In this document: positions 35,998 to 44,953 of the stretch, piece by piece
Position numbering within the stretch: the first letter of the stretch is position 1
How the letters are laid out: each line of letters begins with the position of its first letter
Assembly: GCF_016889705.1 (NCBI RefSeq)
Contig: NZ_CP069526.1
Coordinates: 8,212,001 to 8,276,000, forward strand
DNA: 64,000 nt
DNA from: Amycolatopsis sp. FDAARGOS 1241
Lineage (GTDB): Bacteria > Actinomycetota > Actinomycetes > Mycobacteriales > Pseudonocardiaceae
Direction of reading: 5' to 3'
The notes under the pieces: generated by a model
What the model was told of the DNA's origin: nothing
What the model saw: only the letters and a program-made list of their open reading frames with translations
The model's database searches: none
Made by a program: the position numbers and the translations under genes

Positions 35998-36203
35998 GAA
36001 AGCGCTCCGGAGTGTCTGGTGTGGACGGTGAGGGTCGAGACGGGGCCCTTCCGGGCAAGGCCCGTCGTCGCGAGGTTTCCGCGGCTTCGCCCTGGCGCCG
36101 CGGGCCGGACCCGGTGGTGGAGGGCGCCGGTGGCGAGTAGCCGGCGCCGTGTGGAGAACCCCGCCGTCACGCGGGTGCAGCGAGGTGCGTGCGGTGGGGT
36201 CAT
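35994..36203 (-). CDS. 69-codon ORF between imuA and imuB
   Basis: The ATG at 36203 overlaps the imuA stop as ATGA and the TGA at 35994-35996 overlaps the imuB ATG as ATGA. The basic product starts MTPPHAPRCTRVTAGFSTRR and has no recognised domain. Without it, imuA and imuB would be separated by about 200 bases with no gene. Exact four-base overlaps at both ends argue that ribosomes pass through it. Whether the peptide has a function is unknown. Confidence 0.55.
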   Translation of the reverse strand: MTPPHAPRCTRVTAGFSTRRRLLATGALHHRVRPAAPGRSRGNLATTGLARKGPVSTLTVHTRHSGALS

Positions 36204-36943
36204 CCCGCCACCTCCTGATCGAGTTCGTCGAGTGGGTCGAGTCCGTCGAGGCGCTGGACGGGGAGGAGAACCGGGGCCGGGTCGGCCGGGAGCGCTCGGC
36301 CGCCGGGGCCGGGGAGGGCGAGGGTGGCCGACCGGGGGCGGGCGGCGGAACCGCGGCCACGGGCGTGGACCTCGGCGTCGCGGGTGCGGAGGAAGCCCGC
36401 GCCTGCGCCGAGGAAGCCCGACCAGGGGCCAGGGGTGCAGTGGAGTTCGAGGTCGGCGGCGGGCCACGGGCCGAGGGAGAGCAGAACGGCCCCGCGGTGG
36501 CGCGCGCGCGCCGACAACCGCCGGGCGACGGGTGGGCGGACGGAGCGGGGTTCGGTGACCACGAGGTCGACGCCGTCGAGCAGGGCGGCGACCACGGCCG
36601 GGTACTCGGCGCCCGGCCGCGGCACCAGTGCGAGCCGCGACACGTCGACGCCGTGTTCCGCCGCCGCGGCGATGCCCAGGGAGGGCACGCCGACCACCGC
36701 CGCCCACGACCCGGCGGCGGTGGCCTCGGCGAGCAGGGCGAGCAGCAGCGACGTCGAGTGGTGGACCGCCACGGTGCTCCCGCGCCGGAGCCCCGGATCA
36801 GGCAGCAGGCCGGCCAGCGCCGCGGACACCGGGAGCACCCTTCCCGTCGTCTTGGCGTGCGCGGCCTGCTCCGCCACCCGGCTCGCCGTGCTCACGCCGG
36901 GCAACGCGGCGAGCCGAGCCACCGGCTCCACCACTGCCGTCAC
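36200..36943 (-). CDS. imuA: ImuA-like mutasome protein
   Basis: This RecA-like accessory protein is required with ImuB and DnaE2 for damage-induced mutagenesis. The 247-residue product has RRGSTVAVHHSTSLLLALLA, where the Walker A is degenerate, and AGSWAAVVGVPSLGIAAAAE, DVSRLALVPRPGAEYPAVV and DLVVTEPRS typical of actinobacterial ImuA'. The GTG at 36943 is preceded by GGAGGGAGG. A perfect LexA box lies 115 bases upstream. It is the first gene of the operon imuA - 69-codon ORF - imuB - 30-codon ORF - dnaE2. Confidence 0.85.
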   Translation of the reverse strand: MTAVVEPVARLAALPGVSTASRVAEQAAHAKTTGRVLPVSAALAGLLPDPGLRRGSTVAVHHSTSLLLALLAEATAAGSWAAVVGVPSLGIAAAAEHGVDVSRLALVPRPGAEYPAVVAALLDGVDLVVTEPRSVRPPVARRLSARARHRGAVLLSLGPWPAADLELHCTPGPWSGFLGAGAGFLRTRDAEVHARGRGSAARPRSATLALPGPGGRALPADPAPVLLPVQRLDGLDPLDELDQEVAG

Positions 36944-37057
36944 CGCATGCACCTCCCTCCGCGCACACGCCGGCCCCACCCCGCTGCAGGCCCAGGCCAG
37001 AGCCCCACGGGACGAGCACCGGCACACCGCGGGGAAGGCGGCTCCGATACCCAAGCG

Positions 37058-37073
37058 TCGAACACCTGTTCGA
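37058..37073 (-). promoter_or_regulatory. LexA (SOS) box of the imuA-imuB-dnaE2 operon
   Basis: TCGAACACCTGTTCGA matches the actinobacterial LexA consensus TCGAACNNNNGTTCGA at every fixed position. It lies 115 bases upstream of the imuA start and 120 bases before the divergent epoxide hydrolase gene. Confidence 0.92.
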
Positions 37074-37192
37074 CACCGTCAAGTACACCCGGATCCGGCG
37101 AGCCTGTCAAGCCGAGACTGATGCCGTTTTCCTGCCAGCCATCCGGGTCCGGCCGTCGCATGCTCGAGACAAGATCGAGAAAGGAGGCGGAC

Positions 37193-38341
37193 GTGGTAAG
37201 TCCGTTCCGCAGCACCACCAGCGACGAGCAGCTCACCGACCTGAAGGACCGCCTGGCCCGAACCCGCTTCGCGCCCGCGTTGTCCGGGAGCGAGTGGACC
37301 CACGGCACCCCGCCGGGGTACCTCGCGGAGCTCGTGGACTACTGGCGCGACGAGTTCGACTGGCGCACCGCCGGAGCGCGGCTCAACGCGATGCCGCAGT
37401 TCCTCGCCGACGTCGGTGGCGCGACCGTCCACTTCGTGCACGCCGAGGGGGTGGGGCCGCGCCCGTTCCCGCTGCTGTTCTCCCACGGCTGGCCGGGTTC
37501 GTTCTGGGAAGTGCACAAGATCCTCGGCCCGCTGACGGACCCCGCGGCGCACGGCGGCGACCCGGCCGACGCGTTCGAGGTGGTCGCACCCAGCCTGCCC
37601 GGCTTCGGGTTCACGCCGCACCCCGGCACGCCCGGGATGAACCCGACGGCGATCGCAGGGCTGTTCGACCGGCTCATGACCGAGGTGCTCAGTCACCGCC
37701 GCTACGGCGCGCAGGGCGGCGACTTCGGCGCGCAGATCACCAGCCGCCTCGGGCGGGACCACGGGGGCCACGTCGCCGGCATCCACCTCAACCTGATGGG
37801 CGCCACGCCCGTGCTCGACTCGACGCCGCTCACGCCAGCCGAAGAGGAGTTCCGCGCGCAGGCCGCGGACTTCTTCTCCGAACAGGGCGCGTACGCGCGG
37901 CTCCAGGCCACCCGCCCGGCCACACTCGCCGCCGCGCTGTCCGACTCCCCCGCCGGACTGGCCGCCTGGTTCGTGGAGAAGTTCCGCGCGTGGAGCGACT
38001 GCGGTGGTGACGTCGAATCCGTCTTCAGCAAGGACGAGCTGCTCACCGACATCACGCTCCACTGGCTGACCAACACCAGCGCCACCGCCGCCCGCCTCTA
38101 CTACGAGACCAAGCACACCGAAGGCATGCTGGGCGCGAACACCCCGGGCTACGTCGCCACCCCGACCGGCTTCGCTTCCTTCGCCCACGACAACTTCACA
38201 CCGCCCGAGGAGTGGGTGCGCCGCGCCTACAACCTGACCCGCTTCACCGCTTTCGACCACGGTGGGCACTTCGCGGCGCTGGAGCGTCCGGACGAACTGG
38301 TCACCGAGATCCGCGAGTTCTTCCGCCCCCTGCGCGGCTGA
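37193..38341 (+). CDS. Epoxide hydrolase, alpha/beta hydrolase fold
   Basis: The 382-residue enzyme hydrolyses epoxides to diols. The N-terminal EHN domain is visible (LTDLKDRLARTRFAPALSGS, EFDWRTAGARLNAMPQF). The alpha/beta core has the oxyanion motif FSHGWPGSFWEV, the nucleophile elbow GAQGGDFGAQITSRLG with Asp as nucleophile, and a C-terminal FDHGGHFAALERP providing the catalytic His. Start is GTG 37193, after AAGGAGG. It is divergent from the SOS operon, and the LexA box lies in the shared region, but too far upstream to be clearly its own. Physiological substrate unknown. Confidence 0.93.
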   Translation: MVSPFRSTTSDEQLTDLKDRLARTRFAPALSGSEWTHGTPPGYLAELVDYWRDEFDWRTAGARLNAMPQFLADVGGATVHFVHAEGVGPRPFPLLFSHGWPGSFWEVHKILGPLTDPAAHGGDPADAFEVVAPSLPGFGFTPHPGTPGMNPTAIAGLFDRLMTEVLSHRRYGAQGGDFGAQITSRLGRDHGGHVAGIHLNLMGATPVLDSTPLTPAEEEFRAQAADFFSEQGAYARLQATRPATLAAALSDSPAGLAAWFVEKFRAWSDCGGDVESVFSKDELLTDITLHWLTNTSATAARLYYETKHTEGMLGANTPGYVATPTGFASFAHDNFTPPEEWVRRAYNLTRFTAFDHGGHFAALERPDELVTEIREFFRPLRG

Positions 38342-38508
38342 GGGAACCCGGCGCGCCCCCACCGCCCCGGCTGGAGCGCGGGACCACGGGACCGCCATGG
38401 CCGGGCAGGACGAAATCGGGGTTGCCGCCGGTGGCAGCCGCGGAATAACCGTCCACACGAGACCGGCGCCGGATAGACTGGGCGGAAACCCGTCCAACGG
38501 AGCTGACC

Positions 38509-39021
38509 GTGAAGCGCATCGCCCTGCGGCCGTTCGCCGAAGAGGACCTGCCGGCGCTCGACCGGTTCGCGACGGACCCCGACGTGCTCGGCGCGTTCCA
38601 GTGGTCCGGGTTCGCGGACCCGAAGGCGCGCCGCCGCCGGTTCGCCGAGGACGGGTTCGTCGGCGACGAGTCGACGGCGCTCGCCGTGACTGTCGGCGGC
38701 GTCGTGGCCGGGATGGCGAGCTGGGAGGCCGCCGACCGGGGCGGGCCGGCGGGTGGGTGCTTCGAGGTCGGCGTGACGCTGCTGCCCGATTTCCGCGGCC
38801 ACGGCGTCGGGACGAAGGCCCACCGGCTGCTGGCCGACCACCTGTTCCGCTTCACGCGCGCCCACCGGCTCGAAGCGTTCACCGACAGCGAGAACGCGGC
38901 CGAGCAGCGCGTGCTCGAGAAGGTCGGCTTCCACCGCGAAGGCCTGATGTGCCAGGTCACCTGGCGCGACGGCGCGTACCGCGACGAAATCGTGTACGCG
39001 CTCCTTCGCAGCGAGGCGTGA
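38509..39021 (+). CDS. GNAT family N-acetyltransferase
   Basis: The 170-residue protein resembles RimJ/RimL-type acetyltransferases. IALRPFAEEDLPALDRFATD opens the fold, VGVTLLPDFRGHGVGTKA is the acetyl-CoA pyrophosphate-binding motif A, and AEQRVLEKVGFHREGL is motif B. The acceptor substrate is unknown. The GTG start follows GGAG, with a TAGACT -10-like hexamer about 30 bases upstream. A strong terminator comes directly after. Confidence 0.92.
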   Translation: MKRIALRPFAEEDLPALDRFATDPDVLGAFQWSGFADPKARRRRFAEDGFVGDESTALAVTVGGVVAGMASWEAADRGGPAGGCFEVGVTLLPDFRGHGVGTKAHRLLADHLFRFTRAHRLEAFTDSENAAEQRVLEKVGFHREGLMCQVTWRDGAYRDEIVYALLRSEA

Positions 39022-39025
39022 CGAA

Positions 39026-39054
39026 GGGGCCGGCCCAGAAACCGGGCCGGCCCC
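39026..39054. terminator. Terminator between GNAT and purH genes
   Basis: Perfect 11-bp arms GGGGCCGGCCC and GGGCCGGCCCC with a seven-base loop lie between two convergent genes, within 8 bases of both stops. It probably serves both. Confidence 0.85.
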
Positions 39055-39061
39055 GCCAACC

Positions 39062-40633
39062 TCAGTGCGCGAAGTGGCGCGTCCCCGTCAGGTACAGCGT
39101 GATGCCCGCCTTCTCCGCGGCCGCGATCACCTCGGCGTCGCGGATGGACCCGCCGGGCTGCACGACGGCGCGGACGCCGGCCTCGAGCAGCACCTCGAGC
39201 CCGTCCGGGAACGGGAAGAACGCGTCGGACGCGCCTACGGAACCGTTCGCGCGGTCACCGGCGCGCGCGACCGCCAGCCGCGACGAGTCGACGCGGTTGA
39301 CCTGGCCCATGCCGACGCCGACGGTCGCGCCGTCGTGCGCAAGCAGGATCGCGTTGGACTTCACCGCGCGCAGCGCGCGCCACGCGAATTCGAGGTCCGC
39401 CAGCGTCTGCTCGTCGGCGGGTGCGCCCGTGGCGAGCTGCCAGTTGGCCGGGTCGTCGCCGGGCGCGTCGATCGCATCGACGGACTGCACCAGCACCCCG
39501 CCGGAGATCGGCCGGAACTCGACGGGCGCCGGGTTCTCGATCGCGGGCAGCTTCAGCAGCCGCACATTCTTCTTGCGCTGCAGGATTTCCAGCGCCTCCG
39601 GCTCGAAGTCGGGAGCCAGGACGACCTCGGTGAACACCTCGGCGATCTGCTCCGCCGCCTCGACGCTCACCGGCCGGTTCGTGGCGATCACGCCGCCGTA
39701 CGCGGAAACCGGGTCGCACGCGTGGGCCTTGCGGTGCGCTTCGGCCACGTCGGTGCCCACCGCGATGCCGCACGGGTTGGCGTGCTTGATGATCGCGACG
39801 GCCGGCTCGCCGAAGTCGTACGCGGCGCGGCGGGCGGCGTCGGTGTCGACGTAGTTGTTGTACGACATGGCCTTGCCGTGCAGTTGCTCCGCGTGCGCCA
39901 GGCCCGGCTGGGCGCTCCGGTACAGCGCCGCCTTCTGGTGCGGGTTCTCGCCGTAGCGCAGCACGTCGGCGCGGTCCCAGGTGGCGCCGAGGAAATCGGG
40001 GAAGCCGGAGTCGTCCGCGGGCGCGTACACGTTGGCGAACCACGAAGCGACCGCCGAGTCGTAGGCTGCCGTGTGCGCGTACGCCTGCGCCGCGAGCCGC
40101 TTGCGGTCGGCGAGCTCGAAGCCGCCCGCCGCGACCTGCTCCAGCACCCACGCGTAGCGCACGGGATCCACGACGACCGCGACGCTGCCGTGGTTCTTCG
40201 CGGCCGCGCGCACCATCGCCGGGCCGCCGATGTCGATGTTCTCCACGCAGTCCTCGGCGCTCGCGCCCGACGCGACGGTCTGCGTGAACGGGTACAGGTT
40301 CACCACGAGCAGGTCGAACGGCGCGATCTCCAGCTGCTTGAGCTGCGCGACGTGGTCGGGGTTGTCGCGGTCGGCCAGCAGCCCGGCGTGCACGCGCGGG
40401 TGCAGCGTCTTCACCCGGCCGTCGAGCGACTCCGGGAACCCGGTCACCTGCTCGACCGGCGTGACGGGGACCCCGGCGTTCGCGATCACCTTCGCGGTGC
40501 CGCCGGTCGACACGATCTCCACGCCCGCGGCGTGCAGACCGGTCGCGAGCTCGAGCAGGCCGGCCTTGTCCGAGACGCCGATCAGCGCACGCCGGACCGG
40601 GCGTCGTCCCTCTGCAGTGTTCTCGAAGCTCAC
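39062..40633 (-). CDS. purH: Bifunctional AICAR formyltransferase/IMP cyclohydrolase
   Basis: PurH carries out the last two steps of IMP synthesis. The 523-residue protein starts at GTG 40633 with [17 protein letters not shown]. The IMP cyclohydrolase domain includes [10 protein letters not shown] and [18 protein letters not shown]. The formyltransferase part has [29 protein letters not shown] with the catalytic Lys-His, and the C-terminal [18 protein letters not shown]. The start overlaps the purN stop in GTGA. FolD, also in this window, supplies its 10-formyl-THF. Confidence 0.97.
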   Translation of the reverse strand: MSFENTAEGRRPVRRALIGVSDKAGLLELATGLHAAGVEIVSTGGTAKVIANAGVPVTPVEQVTGFPESLDGRVKTLHPRVHAGLLADRDNPDHVAQLKQLEIAPFDLLVVNLYPFTQTVASGASAEDCVENIDIGGPAMVRAAAKNHGSVAVVVDPVRYAWVLEQVAAGGFELADRKRLAAQAYAHTAAYDSAVASWFANVYAPADDSGFPDFLGATWDRADVLRYGENPHQKAALYRSAQPGLAHAEQLHGKAMSYNNYVDTDAARRAAYDFGEPAVAIIKHANPCGIAVGTDVAEAHRKAHACDPVSAYGGVIATNRPVSVEAAEQIAEVFTEVVLAPDFEPEALEILQRKKNVRLLKLPAIENPAPVEFRPISGGVLVQSVDAIDAPGDDPANWQLATGAPADEQTLADLEFAWRALRAVKSNAILLAHDGATVGVGMGQVNRVDSSRLAVARAGDRANGSVGASDAFFPFPDGLEVLLEAGVRAVVQPGGSIRDAEVIAAAEKAGITLYLTGTRHFAH

Positions 40634-41283
40634 GAAAACCTCACCTTTCGTCCGTCCACGGTGCAGCCACCACGGCCGAGTCGCTCGATCGTTCCAACCA
40701 GCAGCCTGCGTTCCACGGCCTTGATCCGCTCGTGCAGGACGTCTTCGGTGTCGTCGGCCTCCACGGCCACCGCCTCCTGGGCGATGACGGGGCCGGTGTC
40801 CACGCCCGCGTCGACGAAGTGCACGGTCGACCCGGTCACCTTCACGCCCGCCGCCAGCGCGTCGGCGACCGCGTGCATCCCGGGGAACGACGGCAGCAGC
40901 GCCGGGTGCGTGTTGATCACCCGGCCGCCGAAGCGGGCCAGGAACCGCGCGCCGAGGATCTTCATGAACCCCGCCGACACGACCAGGTCGGGCTCGTAAG
41001 CAGCGACCGCCTTGGTGAGCGCCTCGTCCCACGCGTCGCGGTCGGCGTGGTCGGCGATGCGCACGGTGAACGAAGGCACTCCGGCGCGCTCGGCGCGGGC
41101 CAGCGCTTCGATGCCGGTGCGGTCGGCACCCACGGCGACGACCTGCGCCGGGAACGCGGGCTTCGCCACCGCGTCGAGCACAGCCTGCAGGAGCGTGCCC
41201 GACCCGGACGCGAGCACGACAATCTTCACCGGGGTGGGCAAGTCCAAGCGGCTGGCCAGAACGGGCTCCTCGCACAGCGGCAC
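40630..41283 (-). CDS. purN: Phosphoribosylglycinamide formyltransferase
   Basis: The enzyme transfers a formyl group from 10-formyl-THF to GAR in purine synthesis. The 217-residue product has [16 protein letters not shown] (phosphate-binding N terminus), [14 protein letters not shown] with catalytic Asn and His (about residues 124-137), and [15 protein letters not shown] with the catalytic Asp. It overlaps purH by four bases and follows the DUF6350 gene by 38 bases, forming a DUF6350-purN-purH operon, a common actinobacterial order. Confidence 0.97.
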   Translation of the reverse strand: MPLCEEPVLASRLDLPTPVKIVVLASGSGTLLQAVLDAVAKPAFPAQVVAVGADRTGIEALARAERAGVPSFTVRIADHADRDAWDEALTKAVAAYEPDLVVSAGFMKILGARFLARFGGRVINTHPALLPSFPGMHAVADALAAGVKVTGSTVHFVDAGVDTGPVIAQEAVAVEADDTEDVLHERIKAVERRLLVGTIERLGRGGCTVDGRKVRFS

Positions 41284-41321
41284 GCCTCGGGCGCGCCGCG
41301 CTTCACCAGGTCACCCCAACC

Positions 41322-42959
41322 CTAACGGTCGTCGTCGCGGCGCTCGCCCGCACCGGAGCCGTCGGTGGACTCGGTCACAGCCCCGGCGTCGCCGCCGCCG
41401 GGCTCCGGCTCGTCGAGCGGGACGTCTTCCGGCAGCTCGAGGCCCAGTTCGGCCTCCGCTTCGGCGTCGAAGTCGCCGTACTCGGGCTCGGCCGGCGCCC
41501 CGCCGGCCTCGGCCGCGGTGTCGTCGGCGGCTCCGCCGGTTTCTCCGGGATCGGTGAACTCGGCTTCGAATTCGTCGGTGTCGATCTCCTCCGGGTCGAC
41601 GTCTTCGAGGACCTCGTCGGGATCGACCTCCGCGGCCTCGTCGACGCCCTCGTCACCGGCTTCGGCCTCGTCCCCCTCCGGGGCGGCATCCTCGACGTCC
41701 TCGACGTCCTCGGCATCCTCGACAGCCGCGGCTTCCTCGGCTCCGAACGCCTCGGGCGCCTCCGGCGGCGCGGCCGGCTCGTGGGCACCCGCGAAGAACG
41801 CCACGAACCCGCCCGGGATCACGATCCAGCAGAACGCCACGATCGACGCCACTCCGACCGGCACGCTGACCGGGTCGAACGGACCGTCGGCGAGCCGCCC
41901 GCCGGCCAGCGTCCCCAGCACCACGCAGCCGAAGCCGACCACAGCGCCCGCGACGGCCACGATCCGGATCCGGGCGGCCGGGTCGTCGTCGGCGTACCGC
42001 ACCGACCAGCCGACGAGCGCGCCCACGGCCGCGGGCAGCACCAGCAGCGCGGGCCACCACGCGGCGGGGTGCTCGGGGATACCGCCGAGCAGCGGCACGG
42101 CAGGTACGGCACCGCCGCGGTAGCCGACGAGGCTGACGTCGAGCGACCCGATCGTGAACCCCGGCCCCGCGACGAACGACAGCGCCGCGACGACCGCGTT
42201 GGGCAGGTACAGCACCGAAAGCAGGAACAGCCCGAGGCTGTTGCCCAGCGACGGCTCGAACAGGTCGTCCACAGTGGACACCGAAAGCGCCGTGGCGGCC
42301 GCGAACACGATGGCGCCCACCGCCAGCAGCGCCGCGAGGCCGAGCGCCCCCGCGCGCAGGCCGCGGACCGCCACCGGGTCGAGCCGGTCGGCGAGCGCGG
42401 CGGGTACCCCGCAGCGGCGCATCACCCCCGATGTGGCCGCCACTGCGGCGAAAGCTCCGGGCACCACGAACGCGAGGATCGGGTTGGCCCGCACCGGCTG
42501 GCCGAGCGACAGCAGCCCGATGAGCAGGCCGAACAGCGCGTGCGACGCCGCGAGCACGGAGATCAGCGGCACGGCCTGGCGCAGCGTCGCGTACCCGAGG
42601 CGCAGCGTCGCGCCCGACGCTGTGCGCGCGACGAGCAGCACGCCCCCGATCGTCGGCAGCAGCGGCAGCACTCCCAGCGGGTGGCCGCCGATGCCGAGCT
42701 GCACCTGGTACGCCGCGAGCCAGCCCGGCCCGGCCGAGAGCAGCACGCTCCCGGCGGAGAACACGGTGCGTTCGGCGCTCAGCGCGACGAGGGCGAGCAG
42801 GGTCGCGACCACGGCGTACTGCGTGATCAGCGAACCCAGGGCGGCCGTGAGCAACACCCGCACCCGGGTGGCCGGAGCCACGTACGCGTCGGGCTCGACG
42901 GTGTCCTCGCCACCCGGCGGGCGTGAAGAACTGGTGAGCACCTGCATGCCTCGCACCAT
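41322..42959 (-). CDS. DUF6350 polytopic membrane protein
   Basis: The 545-residue protein has about ten hydrophobic helices through residue 395 (for example VLLTAALGSLITQYAVVATL and ALGLAALLAVGAIVFAAATA). A very acidic C-terminal tail of roughly 140 residues follows (EDAEDVEDVEDAAPEGDEAE). It matches DUF6350, found upstream of purN in actinobacteria and annotated PerM in mycobacteria, where it has been linked to cell division and persistence. The ATG at 42959 is chosen; an in-frame ATG at 42947 is an alternative. It begins the purine operon on the minus strand. Confidence 0.85.
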   Translation of the reverse strand: MVRGMQVLTSSSRPPGGEDTVEPDAYVAPATRVRVLLTAALGSLITQYAVVATLLALVALSAERTVFSAGSVLLSAGPGWLAAYQVQLGIGGHPLGVLPLLPTIGGVLLVARTASGATLRLGYATLRQAVPLISVLAASHALFGLLIGLLSLGQPVRANPILAFVVPGAFAAVAATSGVMRRCGVPAALADRLDPVAVRGLRAGALGLAALLAVGAIVFAAATALSVSTVDDLFEPSLGNSLGLFLLSVLYLPNAVVAALSFVAGPGFTIGSLDVSLVGYRGGAVPAVPLLGGIPEHPAAWWPALLVLPAAVGALVGWSVRYADDDPAARIRIVAVAGAVVGFGCVVLGTLAGGRLADGPFDPVSVPVGVASIVAFCWIVIPGGFVAFFAGAHEPAAPPEAPEAFGAEEAAAVEDAEDVEDVEDAAPEGDEAEAGDEGVDEAAEVDPDEVLEDVDPEEIDTDEFEAEFTDPGETGGAADDTAAEAGGAPAEPEYGDFDAEAEAELGLELPEDVPLDEPEPGGGDAGAVTESTDGSGAGERRDDDR

Positions 42960-43049
42960 GACATCCCCGCTGGTCCGCCCGGGTGAGGCACGCCGCCCCC
43001 GCGGTGCGCGGCGAAGCCAACCCACCCGGACGGGGCCCTGCTGAAACGG

Positions 43050-43090
43050 AAAACACCCGCTGTGACACGGAGAGTCACAGCGGGTGTTTT
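43050..43090 (-). terminator. Terminator of the DUF5336 gene
   Basis: Perfect 17-bp arms, AAAACACCCGCTGTGAC and GTCACAGCGGGTGTTTT, enclose seven bases. With A/T runs at both ends it should work in both directions. It lies 12 bases beyond the DUF5336 stop. Confidence 0.9.
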
Positions 43091-43101
43091 CCCGAGGTAG
43101 G

Positions 43102-43851
43102 TCAGCCCTGCTGGCCGAAGCCGCCGGGCGGCGTGCCCGGGTTCTTGCCCTGCTCGGACGACGGCTGCTGGAAGAACTGGCCCTGCTGCGGCGCGTACGT
43201 CGTGGCCTGTTGCCCCGGCGGCTGCTGCCCCGGCGGCGTGGAGCCGGGCTGCTGGTACTGGCCGGGCTGCGGCGCGAACGGTGAGGACTGCTCACCCTGC
43301 TGCTGCGACGGGAACTGGCCGGGCTGGCTGTACTGCGTCGGCTGGTAGTGCGGCACGGCGGCCTTCGGCGCCGGCGGCTTGAGGATGCCGTACTCCATCA
43401 GCAGCGCACCGACCGAGACCAGCGCCTGCACGATGCCGAGGATCAGCACCACCGTGACGATGCCCGGCGTGGTCTGCTCGGCCACCACCGTGTCGAGCGC
43501 GCCGAGGGCACCGACCACGCTGAACAGCGCGGCGAACGGCAGCACCTTCGGCGCTCTCGGCAAGGCGTGCAGCGCCGAGAGCAGACCACCGGCGAGGAGG
43601 AAGATCGTGTCCTGGCCGACGTCACCGGCTTCGTCGGAGAAGCCGAGGAAGTACTGGACGACGCCCAGCACGGTCACCACGAGCGCAAGGACGAGCGGGA
43701 GGTTCTGGGGCAACGCGGGGCCTGCCCCGGGAGGCGGTCCCTGCTGCGGCTGCTGGTGCGGGAACCCGCCCGAGGGAGGCGGTCCCTGAGGGGGCTGCTG
43801 CTGGCCGCCGCCCTGCTGGGGGTAGCCAGGCCCACCGCTGGGGAAGGTCAT
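43102..43851 (-). CDS. DUF5336 membrane protein
   Basis: The 249-residue protein has a Pro/Gln/Gly-rich N terminus (about 1-50). Four membrane helices follow (LPLVLALVVTVLGVVQYF; IFLLAGGLLSALHAL; FAALFSVVGALGALDTV; IVTVVLILGIVQALVSVGAL). A Gln/Pro-rich cytoplasmic tail of about 85 residues ends the protein. It corresponds to DUF5336 (the 34 kDa antigen-like family of mycobacteria). Function is unknown; the low-complexity ends suggest interaction with wall-synthesis proteins, which is inference. Single-gene transcript with its own terminator. Confidence 0.88.
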   Translation of the reverse strand: MTFPSGGPGYPQQGGGQQQPPQGPPPSGGFPHQQPQQGPPPGAGPALPQNLPLVLALVVTVLGVVQYFLGFSDEAGDVGQDTIFLLAGGLLSALHALPRAPKVLPFAALFSVVGALGALDTVVAEQTTPGIVTVVLILGIVQALVSVGALLMEYGILKPPAPKAAVPHYQPTQYSQPGQFPSQQQGEQSSPFAPQPGQYQQPGSTPPGQQPPGQQATTYAPQQGQFFQQPSSEQGKNPGTPPGGFGQQG

Positions 43852-44009
43852 CGGAAGCTCTCCTGTCGTTCGCCGGCAACTCAGGGGGATGTGCGGCGCC
43901 CGGACGACACACGCGACGCCCCGCGTTGGCGAAACGCTAGCGCATCCGGCGCTCCCCCGTCCGCGCCGTTGGACGTGCGGGGTACGCGATCGGTTGCCGA
44001 AGGATACGC

Positions 44010-44045
44010 CGCGGGCCGGGCACCAAGGTGAGTGCCCGGCCCGCG
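44010..44045 (-). terminator. Terminator of sucCD
   Basis: Arms CGCGGGCCGGGCAC and GTGCCCGGCCCGCG are perfect over 14 bp with an eight-base loop, 19 bases beyond the sucD stop. There is no T run. Confidence 0.7.
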
Positions 44046-44064
44046 TGAACCGCGTTACCGCAGC

Positions 44065-44952
44065 TCAGAGGTTGTTGTACAGCTCGCGCGCGAGGACAGC
44101 GGTCTCGCTCGGGGTCTTGCCGACCTTGACGCCGGCAGCCTCGAGGGCCTCCTTCTTCGCGGCCGCCGTGCCGGACGAACCGGACACGATCGCGCCCGCG
44201 TGACCCATCGTCTTGCCCTCGGGGGCGGTGAAGCCCGCGACGTAGCCGACGACCGGCTTGGTCACGTTCTCCTTGATGTAGGCCGCGGCCCGCTCCTCGG
44301 CGTCGCCGCCGATTTCGCCGATCATCACGATGACCTTGGTGTCGGCGTCCTTCTCGAACGCCTCGAGGGCGTCGATGTGGGTGGTGCCGATGACCGGGTC
44401 ACCGCCGATGCCGACAGCGGTGGAGAAACCGATGTCGCGCAGCTCGTACATCATCTGGTAGGTCAGCGTGCCCGACTTCGACACGAGGCCGATGGCGCCC
44501 GGGCCGGTGATGTCGGCCGGGATGATGCCGGCGTTGGACTTGCCGGGGCTGATCACACCGGGGCAGTTCGGGCCGATGATGCGGGTCTTGTTGCCCTTGG
44601 CGACGGCGTGCGCCCAGAAGTAGGCCGAGTCGTGCACCGGGATGCCCTCGGTGATCACGACGGCCAGCGGGATCTCGGCGTCGATGGCCTCGAGCACCGC
44701 GTCCTTGGCGAACTTCGGCGGCACGAAGATGACCGACACGTCGGCGCCGGTTTCCTTGATGGCCTCCTCGACCGTGCCGAACACGGTGAGGTCCTTGCCC
44801 TCGATGGTCACCGTCTGGCCGGCCTTGCGGGCGTTGACGCCACCCACGATGTTGGTGCCGGACTTCAGCATCTTGGTCGCGTGCTTCATGCCTTCGGAGC
44901 CGGTGAGGCCCTGCACGATGACCTTGCTGTTCTCGTTGAGGAAGATCGACAT
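44065..44952 (-). CDS. sucD: Succinyl-CoA synthetase alpha subunit
   Basis: The alpha subunit binds CoA and carries the phosphohistidine in the TCA-cycle step producing ATP or GTP and succinate. The 295-residue protein has [16 protein letters not shown] (CoA-binding), [20 protein letters not shown], and the active-site segment [18 protein letters not shown] with the phosphorylated His. It begins one base after the sucC stop, so the two subunits are coexpressed. Confidence 0.97.
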   Translation of the reverse strand: MSIFLNENSKVIVQGLTGSEGMKHATKMLKSGTNIVGGVNARKAGQTVTIEGKDLTVFGTVEEAIKETGADVSVIFVPPKFAKDAVLEAIDAEIPLAVVITEGIPVHDSAYFWAHAVAKGNKTRIIGPNCPGVISPGKSNAGIIPADITGPGAIGLVSKSGTLTYQMMYELRDIGFSTAVGIGGDPVIGTTHIDALEAFEKDADTKVIVMIGEIGGDAEERAAAYIKENVTKPVVGYVAGFTAPEGKTMGHAGAIVSGSSGTAAAKKEALEAAGVKVGKTPSETAVLARELYNNL

Positions 44953-44953
44953 C

